From positions 1-18,000 of the forward strand of contig CAKQSC010000017.1 of the NCBI GenBank assembly GCA_934271725.1: DNA of 18,000 nt. Reading direction: 5' to 3'. The position numbers were made by a program, and so were the translations under genes. The notes beneath the pieces were generated by a model. It saw only the letters and a list, made by a program, of their open reading frames with translations, was not told where the DNA came from and ran no database searches. Below, one piece after another: positions 7,279-15,800 of the stretch (positions are counted from its first letter, which is position 1; each line of letters begins with the position of its first letter). The DNA is from an uncultured Clostridia bacterium. GTDB taxonomy: Bacteria; Bacillota; Clostridia; Christensenellales; Borkfalkiaceae.

Positions 7279-8706
7279 ATGTTTAAATATATAGTAAAAC
7301 GTCTTCTTATATCCGTAATTATACTTCTGGGCGTTTCGATAATTATATATACTATGGTTCGTCTTATGCCGACCGACTACGTAGACATTAAATATGCCTC
7401 GCAGTTGCAGAACGGCACGATCACGCAGGCGGACGTAGATAACTTTAAAAAACTGTACGGTCTCGACGTGTCGGAAGCGTTTATGACCATTAAAACGGAG
7501 GGCGGTAACGTAGACGGCAAAACGTTTACCCGTTCCATCAACTCCGCTACGTATAAAGAATTGACCGAAAAAGTCGCTAACGACGAAACTTTTTACGGTA
7601 CGTATTCCGAAAATACGAACAGCGTCGCTAAATATTACATTCAACTTAAAGAGCAGAACAGCGTAAGTTCTTACCGTATATACCACTATACCGGCGAGAA
7701 AAAGACGGTTACGAAAGAAGATCCCATTACGGGCGAGAAAGTCGAAGTCGAAGTCGACGTTATAGAAGACGTCGATTCGGGCGCGTACAGAGTGGAATAT
7801 TCGGGCGACGAAGAAAACCGCGTTCTTACTCTCGTGTTTGACGGTAGCGGAATAAACCCCGTGGTTACGCAAAGAAAAGCGACTTCCGGCGAAAAGGCGA
7901 GTTCTATATTCAGGGGTTATTTCAACTGGATAGGAAAACTTTTCAGGGGCGATTTGGGCACGTCGTTCAAATACGAACTGCCCGTCGGTACTGTTATAGC
8001 GAAGTATATGTGGATTTCGTTTGCGATAGCGGTTATAGCGACTATACTTCAATTCCTTATAGCAATTCCTTTGGGAATATCGAGCGCGACGCATCAATAT
8101 TCCGTAAGAGATTACACGGTAACGGTGTTTACCATGATAGGTATATCTCTTCCGACGTATTTCTTTGCGGCGATAGTCGTCAAGATATTCTCGGTAGATT
8201 TGGGGTGGTTCCCGCCGAGCGGACTTATTTACGCAAACGCGGACTACGCTAATACTTTCGCGGGGACGATGACCAAACTCGGCGATATGATAATGCACCT
8301 TATACTTCCCATATTCGTAAGCGTTATACTTTCACTCGGCGGACTTATGCGATATACGCGAACGAACACGTTGGAAGTTTTAAGCGCGGATTACATACGA
8401 ACGGCGAGAGCGAAAGGCTTGTCCGAGCATAAAGTCATATATAAACACGCGTTCAGAAACACTCTTATACCTTTGGCTACTTTGCTTGCGGGAATCTTAC
8501 CGTCCTTGTTCGGCGGTATGATGATAACCGAACAGGTTTTCGCAATCCCCGGTATCGGTAACCTTGCTTATAAGGCGTTGAAAGACGGCGATATACCTTT
8601 CATAATGGGCTACAATATGTTCCTTGCGATACTTACCGTTATAGGAACGTTGTTGTCGGATATTATGTACTCGATAGTAGACCCGAGAGTCAAACTCGGC
8701 AAATAG
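7279..8706 (+). CDS. oppB: Peptide ABC transporter permease OppB-like, with enlarged outer loop
   Basis: A 475-residue integral membrane protein, one of two permeases of the importer. The first transmembrane segment (LLISVIILLGVSIIIYTMVRL, about residues 9-29) is followed by about 180 mostly polar residues, then GYFNWIGKLFRGDLGTSF and the remaining hydrophobic segments of the DppB/OppB fold. The cytoplasmic EAA loop that contacts the ATPase is DYIRTARAKGLSEHKVIYKHAF (from residue 371). The end, DIMYSIVDPRVKLGK, is typical. Normal OppB proteins have about 305-330 residues, so roughly 150 residues are extra, all between membrane segments one and two and hence outside the cell. That loop is rich in charged beta-like sequence (KKTVTKEDPITGEKVEVEVD). 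AAAGGAGG at 7263-7270 fixes the start. Confidence 0.93.
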   Translation: MFKYIVKRLLISVIILLGVSIIIYTMVRLMPTDYVDIKYASQLQNGTITQADVDNFKKLYGLDVSEAFMTIKTEGGNVDGKTFTRSINSATYKELTEKVANDETFYGTYSENTNSVAKYYIQLKEQNSVSSYRIYHYTGEKKTVTKEDPITGEKVEVEVDVIEDVDSGAYRVEYSGDEENRVLTLVFDGSGINPVVTQRKATSGEKASSIFRGYFNWIGKLFRGDLGTSFKYELPVGTVIAKYMWISFAIAVIATILQFLIAIPLGISSATHQYSVRDYTVTVFTMIGISLPTYFFAAIVVKIFSVDLGWFPPSGLIYANADYANTFAGTMTKLGDMIMHLILPIFVSVILSLGGLMRYTRTNTLEVLSADYIRTARAKGLSEHKVIYKHAFRNTLIPLATLLAGILPSLFGGMMITEQVFAIPGIGNLAYKALKDGDIPFIMGYNMFLAILTVIGTLLSDIMYSIVDPRVKLGK

Positions 8707-8715
8707 AGGTGAAAA

Positions 8716-8961
8716 ATGGAAGATAATAAATAATACAAATTAGAAGAAACTTCCGTTTCGCCCGAAGAAACCGAGGAAACTGCGGAAAAGAAAAACTATT
8801 TTGCGTGGGTTAAAAAACTTAATCCCGCAACCTGGTTCAAGGCAAAAACGGAAGAAGAACCGGAAACCGTCCTTGACGAAGAACTCGCTCTGGAAGGAGA
8901 AGAAAACTTTGACGACGGCGAACCGGAAGGGAACGGTACGGAAGAAGTTACGTATAAGGAA
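8716..8961 (+). pseudogene. N-terminal extension of oppC interrupted by an in-frame TAA
   Basis: ATG at 8716 follows a good AGAGGTG site (8705-8711) and lies ten bases after the oppB stop, the expected place for the oppC start. Five codons (MEDNK) lead to TAA at 8731-8733; the same frame then runs without another stop into oppC at 8962. The intervening codons read as a natural acidic, charged tail: YKLEETSVSPEETEET, then KKNYFAWVKKLNPATWF, then an E/D-rich run. It resembles the OppF N-terminus (MEENK..., EKK, FAWVKKLNP, FK, K), which supports 8716 as the ancestral start. CAA to TAA would explain the lesion in one change. Alternatives are a consensus error in the sequence or read-through. No ATG, GTG or TTG occurs in frame between 8734 and 8961. 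Confidence 0.7.
8800..8847 (+). other. WVKKLNP motif, copy 1 (in frame with oppC)
   Basis: Encodes FAWVKKLNPATWFKAK behind the in-frame TAA of the oppC extension. The seven-residue core WVKKLNP is identical to the two OppF copies, although valine, lysine, leucine and proline codons differ between copies. Basic residues and an aromatic pair suggest a membrane-surface helix or a docking peptide; this is inference. Confidence 0.75.
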
Positions 8962-9960
8962 ATGAGTCCTATGCGTCTCGTTATGAGAAGATTTTTCCGT
9001 TCAAAACTTTCCATAGTAGGACTCGTTATGATAATTTTCCTCTTTTTGTTCGCATTTTTAGGTCCCGTCGTATATACGAAATGGGGCGAGACGCAACAAG
9101 ACGAAACGCCTACTATTCAGCGAACGACCAACACTTATACTTATACGTATACCGTGGAAATACAGGACGGCGATACGGTAAGAACGGAAGAAAGAACGGC
9201 TACCGTTACGGAGATTATAGAAATAGTATCTCCGCTCAACACTTTCGCACCGCCTAGCGGAAAGCACCTTTTAGGTACCGATAACTACGGATTCGACGTG
9301 TTCGTAAGACTTATGTACGGCGGACGAATATCGCTTGCGATAGGGTTTATTGTAGTAATACTCGAAACACTTATCGGCGTTCTTTTAGGAGGCGTGTCGG
9401 GATATTTCGGCGGTTGGGTAGATCAGATACTTATGCGACTCGTAGATATATTCAACTGTATACCTACGCTTCCGATACTATTGATAGCGTCCGCAATGAT
9501 AGACTCGTGGAACGTGTCTTCTAGCGTGAGAATATATCTTCTTATGGCGATGATAACGCTGTTCAGTTGGAGCGGTGTCGCAAGGCTTGTAAGAGGACAG
9601 ATTTTGTATTTAAGAGAGCAGGAATATATAACCGCCGCGGAAGTCATGGGCTTGCCTACGTGGAGAAAGATATTCAAGCACCTTATACCCAACGTAATGC
9701 CACAACTTATAGTTTCGATGACGTTGGGACTCGGTAGCGTTATACTTTACGAATCGACGCTTTCCTATTTAGGGCTCGGCGTACAGTTACCGCAAGCGGC
9801 GTGGGGAACGATGATAGCGACGTCAAACGATCCCACGGTTCTTAACAATCACCTTAATATGTGGTTGCCGGCAGGATTTATGATAGTTATGGCCGTTTTA
9901 GGGTTTAACTTCGTCGGCGACGGATTACGGGACGCAATGGATCCCAAAGCGAGGAAGTAA
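8962..9960 (+). CDS. oppC: Peptide ABC transporter permease OppC-like
   Basis: A 332-residue membrane protein, the partner of OppB. The order is: RRFFRSKLSIVGLVMIIFLFLFAFLGPVV (first membrane segment, residues about 8-37); an outer loop with a threonine-rich beta stretch (NTYTYTYTVEIQDGDTVRTE); the family motif FAPPSGKHLLGTDNYGFDVF; further membrane segments; and the EAA loop LREQEYITAAEVMGLPTWRK (from residue 217). The end, GDGLRDAMDPKARK, is canonical for DppC/OppC. This ATG is the first start codon after the upstream TAA, but AAGGAA at 8955-8960 is nearly adjacent to it, a poor ribosome binding geometry. Translation may therefore need reinitiation, or the true start is 8716. The outer loop is about 40 residues longer than usual. 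oppD begins three bases after the stop. Confidence 0.88.
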   Translation: MSPMRLVMRRFFRSKLSIVGLVMIIFLFLFAFLGPVVYTKWGETQQDETPTIQRTTNTYTYTYTVEIQDGDTVRTEERTATVTEIIEIVSPLNTFAPPSGKHLLGTDNYGFDVFVRLMYGGRISLAIGFIVVILETLIGVLLGGVSGYFGGWVDQILMRLVDIFNCIPTLPILLIASAMIDSWNVSSSVRIYLLMAMITLFSWSGVARLVRGQILYLREQEYITAAEVMGLPTWRKIFKHLIPNVMPQLIVSMTLGLGSVILYESTLSYLGLGVQLPQAAWGTMIATSNDPTVLNNHLNMWLPAGFMIVMAVLGFNFVGDGLRDAMDPKARK

Positions 9961-9963
9961 GTT

Positions 9964-11154
9964 ATGACCGAACAGAAAAACAAAAAGTCGCAAAAAAAGA
10001 ACACTAATTATATTTCTATAAGAGAAAGTCGCAAAATCATAAGATACAACATTAAACAAATGAAGCATTACGAGTCGTTGAAACGTAAAAAAGCGACGCT
10101 CGACGAGTATACTTCGGTAATGAAAGACGAAAATAATATTATAGAAATAGACGGACTTAAAACTTGTTTCTTTACGGATAACGGAACGGTTATGTCGGTA
10201 AACGGCGTATCTTTCGATATTCCCAAAAACAAGATAGTAGGCGTCGTAGGGGAATCGGGTTGCGGAAAATCCGTAACTTCCCTTTCGATAATGCAGTTGG
10301 TGCAGGCTCCGCAAGGACAGGTCGTAGAGGGTGAGATAAGATTTAATTCTACCGATCTCGAACACGACGAAAACGGCAGAAAACTCGCTTATAACATAGC
10401 GAAAATGCCCACCAAAGAAATGTATAAGATTCGCGGTAAAGACATTACGATGATATTTCAGGAGCCGATGACGAGTCTTAACCCCGTGTTTACGATAGGT
10501 TATCAGTTAGACGAAGTGTCTTTCCTGCACACACCCGACATTACCAAAGCGGACGCTAAAAATTACAGTATAGAAATGCTTAAAAAAGTAGGCATTTCGA
10601 TGCCGGAAAGAGTTTATAAATCTTACCCGCACGAACTTTCGGGCGGTATGCGTCAAAGAGTTATGATAGCGATGGCTCTTGCCGGTAAACCCAAACTCAT
10701 TATTGCGGACGAACCTACTACCGCGCTGGACGTTACCATACAGGCACAGATACTCGAACTCTTAAAAGAACTTCAAAGAGAAGAGGGTTGTTCGATAATG
10801 CTTATAACGCACGATTTGGGCGTTATCGCGGAAATGGCGGACGAAGTCGTCGTTATGTATGCGGGAAGAGTTATCGAAAAAGGCACGGTTAAGGAGATTT
10901 TCCACAATCCCGTTCACCCGTACACGATAGGACTTCAAAAAAGCAAACCGCTTATCGATTCAGACGCGAACGAACCGTTGTATTCGATTCCGGGGCAGGT
11001 TCCTAATCCCATTAACTTACCCGACCACTGCTACTTTAAAAACAGATGTACCAAATGTATAGGTAAATGCAACGGCGGTTATCCGCCCGAGGTTAAGATA
11101 AGCGATACGCACGTCGTGTCCTGCTATCTCTATGACGGAGCAAAGGAGAATTAA
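9964..11154 (+). CDS. oppD: Peptide ABC transporter ATPase OppD-like
   Basis: A 396-residue cytoplasmic ATPase powering the importer. Visible motifs are: Walker A GESGCGKS (residues 96-103); Q-loop in MIFQEPMTSLNP; signature LSGGMRQR (225-); Walker B KLIIADEP (244-251) with D-loop ALD; and switch histidine H283. The C-terminal oligopeptide-importer domain (NPVHPYTIGLQKSKP) holds cysteines 356, 362, 369 and 387 in the spacing C-x5-C-x6-C-x17-C, known in OppD/DppD to bind a [4Fe-4S] cluster, plus C365. Residues 1-58 are an unusual lysine/arginine-rich extension before the ABC domain; normal OppD has about 325-340 residues. GAGGAAG before the ATG supports the start, three bases after oppC. Confidence 0.95.
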   Translation: MTEQKNKKSQKKNTNYISIRESRKIIRYNIKQMKHYESLKRKKATLDEYTSVMKDENNIIEIDGLKTCFFTDNGTVMSVNGVSFDIPKNKIVGVVGESGCGKSVTSLSIMQLVQAPQGQVVEGEIRFNSTDLEHDENGRKLAYNIAKMPTKEMYKIRGKDITMIFQEPMTSLNPVFTIGYQLDEVSFLHTPDITKADAKNYSIEMLKKVGISMPERVYKSYPHELSGGMRQRVMIAMALAGKPKLIIADEPTTALDVTIQAQILELLKELQREEGCSIMLITHDLGVIAEMADEVVVMYAGRVIEKGTVKEIFHNPVHPYTIGLQKSKPLIDSDANEPLYSIPGQVPNPINLPDHCYFKNRCTKCIGKCNGGYPPEVKISDTHVVSCYLYDGAKEN

Positions 11155-11155
11155 G

Positions 11156-12544
11156 ATGGAAGAAAATAAAAATCTCAATATCGAAGATGCTCCCGTTACG
11201 GACAACGGAACGGAAAAAAAATCCCGTTTTGCGTGGGTAAAGAAACTCAATCCCAAAACGTTGTTTAAAACGAAAGCGAAAGACGAAACGGAAAACGTTT
11301 TGCAAAACGAAACCGCGGATACGGCGAACGAACCCGCAACGACGGTAACGGCGGAGGGCGAGGACAACATTCTCGAAGTAGAGCATCTTAAAAAGTATTT
11401 CCCCATAAAGAAAAACTTTTTCGGGAAACCGACGGTGTATTTAAGAGCGGTGGACGACGTAAGTTTCAAACTGCAAAGAGGTACCACGATAGGTATCGTA
11501 GGGGAATCGGGTTGCGGTAAAACGACGCTCGGAAGAACGATACTCAAACTTTACGATATAGACGGCGGAAAGGTATTTTTCGACGGACACGATATAACCA
11601 AAATATCAAAGCGTTCGATGAGAAAATACCGCACGGACATGCAACTTGTGTTTCAGGATCCGTATTCGTCGCTTCCTCCGAGAATGACGGTCGGCGCGAT
11701 TATAAGCGAAGCGGTAAAGGTGCATAAGATAGTACCGAAAAACGAAGTTCACGATCACGTTCACGACATAATGAAAAAATGCGGACTTCAACCGCAGTAT
11801 TACGACAGATACCCGCACGAGTTCTCTGGCGGACAACGCCAAAGAATATGTATAGCGAGGGCTCTTGCGGTTAACCCCAAACTCGTTATTTGCGACGAAC
11901 CCGTTTCCGCTTTGGACGTTTCCATTCAGGCGCAGATTATAAACCTTCTTAAAGAGTTGCAAAACAGCCTCGGACTTACTTACGTGTTCATTTCGCACGA
12001 TTTGTCCGTAGTCAAGTACATAACCAAACAGATTATGGTTATGTATCTCGGAAATATGATGGAACTCGGCGATACGGCGGAAATATTCGCGAATCCTTTA
12101 CACCCGTACACGAAAGCGCTTTTCTCGGCGGTACCCGTGCCTAATCCGGACGTAAAGATGAACAGAATTATCCTCGAAGGGGATATTCCGAGTCCCGCAA
12201 ATCCGCCGAAAGGCTGTAAGTTCCACACGAGATGCAAAGAGTGCATGAACGTATGTAAGTTTGTCGAACCGAAATATACGGAGGCGGAGAAAGGACATTT
12301 CGTTTCCTGCCACCTTTACGACAAAGAGATTATGGACAATCTCGAAGAATACGACAGACAGTGGGAAGAGTTGCAGAACGCTCCCGTAGAAGCGGTTGTT
12401 ACGAAAAAGGAAAAATATTTCGGTTGGGTTAAGAAACTTAATCCGAAAAAGTGGTTCAAAAAGAAAGAACACGCTGAGACGGACGCAGAAAAAGATGCGG
12501 TAACGACAGACGATTCCGATAAGGAAGATACTACCGCCGAATAA
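11156..12544 (+). CDS. oppF: Peptide ABC transporter ATPase OppF-like with tagged N- and C-termini
   Basis: A 462-residue ATPase, partner of OppD. Motifs are: Walker A GESGCGKT (116-123); LVFQDPYSSLPPRMTVG (P replaces the usual N in SSLNP); signature FSGGQRQR (223-); and Walker B KLVICDEP (242-249). Cysteines 354, 360, 363, 367 and 385 have exactly the OppD spacing. Two extra parts surround the core: an N-terminal extension of about 80 residues with FAWVKKLNPKTLFKTK (25-40), and a C-terminal acidic/basic tail with FGWVKKLNPKKWFKKK (422-437). Usual OppF has about 310-330 residues. An in-frame ATG at 11132 overlaps oppD, but AAAGGAG at 11144-11150 favours 11156. The MEENK start also matches MEDNK upstream of oppC. 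Confidence 0.94.
   Translation: MEENKNLNIEDAPVTDNGTEKKSRFAWVKKLNPKTLFKTKAKDETENVLQNETADTANEPATTVTAEGEDNILEVEHLKKYFPIKKNFFGKPTVYLRAVDDVSFKLQRGTTIGIVGESGCGKTTLGRTILKLYDIDGGKVFFDGHDITKISKRSMRKYRTDMQLVFQDPYSSLPPRMTVGAIISEAVKVHKIVPKNEVHDHVHDIMKKCGLQPQYYDRYPHEFSGGQRQRICIARALAVNPKLVICDEPVSALDVSIQAQIINLLKELQNSLGLTYVFISHDLSVVKYITKQIMVMYLGNMMELGDTAEIFANPLHPYTKALFSAVPVPNPDVKMNRIILEGDIPSPANPPKGCKFHTRCKECMNVCKFVEPKYTEAEKGHFVSCHLYDKEIMDNLEEYDRQWEELQNAPVEAVVTKKEKYFGWVKKLNPKKWFKKKEHAETDAEKDAVTTDDSDKEDTTAE
11228..11275 (+). other. WVKKLNP motif, copy 2 (OppF N-terminus)
   Basis: Encodes FAWVKKLNPKTLFKTK, OppF residues 25-40, preceded by TEKKSR as copy 1 is preceded by AEKKNY. It lies in a charged linker well before the ABC domain (which begins about residue 75), so it is not part of the ATPase fold. 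Confidence 0.85.
12419..12466 (+). other. WVKKLNP motif, copy 3 (OppF C-terminus)
   Basis: Encodes FGWVKKLNPKKWFKKK, OppF residues 422-437, after the cysteine-cluster domain and before a D/E-rich terminus. Like copy 1 it is followed by acidic residues and carries WF at the third and second last variable positions. It gives OppF a motif at both ends. Confidence 0.85.
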
Positions 12545-12548
12545 ACCG

Positions 12549-12788
12549 ATGTGTAAAAAAAAGAAAAAAGTAATTTATATCGACGACGGACATACCGTTT
12601 ACGACATGAACGGTTTGTCCGGAAACGATAAGGACAAAAAAAAGAGCAAAGAAGAGAAAGTGCATTTGTCTTTCAAAGAAAAAAGGGCGGTAATACGAGC
12701 CGCTCTGGAAAGATTTTTGCCCGTGCTGTTTCTGGTAATAGCATGTTTTACGGTTACGATATTATTGATTTACTTCTGGATCAAATAA
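12549..12788 (+). CDS. Small single-pass membrane protein of unknown function
   Basis: A 79-residue protein starting four bases after the oppF stop. It has a lysine-rich start (MCKKKKK), then VIYIDDGHTVYDMNGLSGND, a highly charged middle (DKDKKKSKEEK), a possible amphipathic helix (SFKEKRAVIRAALERF), and one C-terminal membrane segment (LPVLFLVIACFTVTILLIYFWI). The positive-inside rule places the N-terminal 55 residues in the cytoplasm. I do not recognise a named family; the IDDGHTVYDMNGL phrase looks like a conserved motif rather than random sequence. No good ribosome binding site precedes it, so translation is probably coupled to oppF. It could be an accessory subunit of the importer; this is inference from position only. 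Confidence 0.8.
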   Translation: MCKKKKKVIYIDDGHTVYDMNGLSGNDKDKKKSKEEKVHLSFKEKRAVIRAALERFLPVLFLVIACFTVTILLIYFWIK

Positions 12789-12801
12789 AAAAGGAGATAA
12801 A

Positions 12802-15800
12802 ATGCTTAAAAAATTATTAGCCGTTTTAATGATAATGACGATCGCCGTTTTGTCGGTCGGGTGCGTTCCCGAGTTACCGAACGGCGGAAATTCGTCCGAC
12901 GACGGCAAAACTTCCGGACTTCCTTTTGAGGATTCGGGCGAATTGCAGTTCATTAAAAGCAATTATAAGTTTACGCAAGAACAGGTAAATTCTCAGATAA
13001 AAGCGGAATATTTACTTGAAAACAACGGATATAAGGACAGCGACGAAGTAGTTGCCATTCTGTCGGTAGACGGTAGCGCGATTATAGACGATTGTATAGA
13101 TAACGACACGAGCGTGGCGGAGTATGTGTCTACGTTCGGCGGTCAGGCGAAACTTAACAATATAGAAGAAAAACAAAACGCCGTTATAAAAAGACTTAAA
13201 GCGAGCGGACTTATAACGGACGTCGTGTATAAGTATTCCACGCTCGTCAACGCCGTTGCGGTAAAAACGACGTACGGTAAACTCGACGATATGGAAGGTT
13301 GCAACGGAGTAGTTTCCGTAAGCCTTTCGGACACGTACAATCAACCCAAAACCATGTCTGCGGACGCTTCTACCATAAGAAACGCCGTAGAAATATACGA
13401 CACGGGTATTTACAATCCGGGCAACGTTCCCTTTACGGGCGAAGGCACTTCGGTTGCCGTTCTCGACTCCGGTTTCGACGTTAGCCACACCGTGTTCACC
13501 GAACCTTTGAAAACTCTTCCCGAAGAAACCCTGATGCTCAAACAAGACTATATCGCGAGCATTCTCGGAAAAACTCAGGCGATAGGTTATACCAAAGATT
13601 TGAAGATTTACGACGTATACGTAAACAATAAAATACCTTTCGTTTACGATTACGCGGACAAAGATAAAGACGTTTATCCTTACGATTCCGAACACGGAAC
13701 GCACGTTGCGGGCATTATCGGCGGTGAAGACGACGTTATTACGGGCGTTGCGAAATATACGCAACTCGTTTTAATGAAAGTATTCCCCGACCTCGATTCG
13801 GGCGGAAGAACGGAAGATATTCTTGCCGCGCTCGAAGACGCGGTGCTTATCGGGGTAGACGCAATCAATATGTCGCTCGGTTCTTCCTGCGGATTTACGA
13901 GAGCGGGTAAAGACGAGGACTATATAAACACCGTTTACGACAAAATAGACGAGGCGGGTATAAGCCTTATAACGGCGGCGAGCAACAGTTACAACTCGGG
14001 CTACGGCGGAGAACAGGGTAACACCAACATGGTTACCAACCCGGATTCCGCTACGGTAGGTTCGCCCTCGACGTACAACGCGGCATTGTCCGTCGCTTCC
14101 ATAAGCGGTACGATGAGTCAGTATATGCTCGTAAACGATTCTCAGATAATATTCTTCAACGAATCCAACGCGCTTACGGGCAAAGAAAACCATTTCTTCG
14201 ACGAACTTTACAAGAGTCAGAACTGGACTTCTTCCTCGTCGTATACGATAAAATACGTGACGGTACCGGGCGTAGGCTCTTCCGCAAACTATACGGGACT
14301 TAACGTTAAAGGTAAAGTCGCTCTCGTAAGAAGAGGTACCAACACGTTTGAAGAAAAGGCGGCCGCCGCTAAAAAAGCGGGCGCAATCGCTTGTATAATT
14401 TACAACAACATCGACGGCGATATCTTAATGTCGATGGGTAAAAGCGACCATATTCCCACAATATCGATAAGCAAATCGGACGGTACGAAAATGGCGTCCG
14501 TAGCCGAAGGTACGATAGTTATTTCTCACAGCAATCAGGCGGGACCGTTCATGTCCGACTTTTCGAGTTGGGGACCTACTCCCAGCCTTGAACTGAAACC
14601 CGAAATCACTGCTCACGGCGGAAACATAAAGTCTTCCGTACCGGGCGGAGGTTACGACGAACTTTCGGGTACGAGTATGGCGACGCCCAACCTTTGCGGT
14701 GTAGTTATACTTATACGTCAATATTTAAAAGAAAAGTTCCCGACGTATTCGCACAAACAGATATCCGTTATGTGCAATCAGATGCTTATGTCGACGGCTA
14801 CCATCGCGGTAAACGAACAGGGTAACCCGTATTCGCCGAGAAAACAGGGCGCGGGGCTCGCAAGCATTTCCGCCGTATCCAAAACGAAAGCGTATCTGAC
14901 GGTAGACGGCAAAGAAAAGACGAAGATAGAACTTAAAGACGACCCGAAAAGAACGGGCGTTTACACCTTGAAGTTCAACGTGGTAAACGTTTCCGATACC
15001 CCGATTTCTTATAATCTCGGCATTATCGGAATGACGGAAACCGTTTCGGAAGCGGACGAAAAGCACATTGCCGAAAGAGATCAGTTGCTTAACGACAACT
15101 ACACGGCAACCGCAACCGGCGACGGAAGCCTTTCGGGCAAAACCGTAACGGTAAACGCAAACGGAACGCTTTCGGTTACGATGACGTATAAACTTACGGA
15201 CGCGGAAAAGTCTATGATAGACTCCTTGTTCCCGTACGGAATGTACGTAGAAGGTTTCGTAACGCTTAAACCCGTAAACGACGGCGAAGTCGCGCTCAAC
15301 GCTCCTTTCCTTGCTTTTTACGGTGACTGGACGGAAGCACCCATGTTCGATAAAACTTATTACGAAGTCGAATCCGAAAAGCACGACGCTTCGATAGACG
15401 ACGACGATAAGATAAAAGCGGACTATTACGCAACCACGCCTTACGGTTCTTATTTCTATAACTATATAATTCCTTTGGGAACATATCTTTACGATATAGA
15501 CACCAACGCATACGACGCTATTCCCGCAAGCGAGGACCATATAGCGATTTCCGATACGCTCGGTTCTATCGACGGTATAGCGGCTGTACATGCGGGACTT
15601 CTTCGTAACGCAAGACAAATGACGTTCACCATAACGGACAAGCAAACGGGCGAAACAGTTTACGAGCACGTTGATTACAGCGCGAACAAGGCGTATCCCA
15701 ACGGCGCGTCGCCCATACCTTATTACGAATATTTAAAAATCAAATCGAGCGAGTCAGGATTTATAAACAACCGTCAATACGAATTCAAAATGTCCGGACT

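Noticed and set aside
8731..8733. TAA as a reassigned sense codon.
   Set aside because: Several other genes in the window end at TAA in natural positions (dnaX, ybaB, oppA, oppD, oppF), so TAA is read as stop in this genome.
11132..11155. ATG at 11132 as the start of oppF.
   Set aside because: It overlaps the end of oppD, whereas AAAGGAG at 11144-11150 is well placed for ATG at 11156, whose MEENK start matches the oppC extension.
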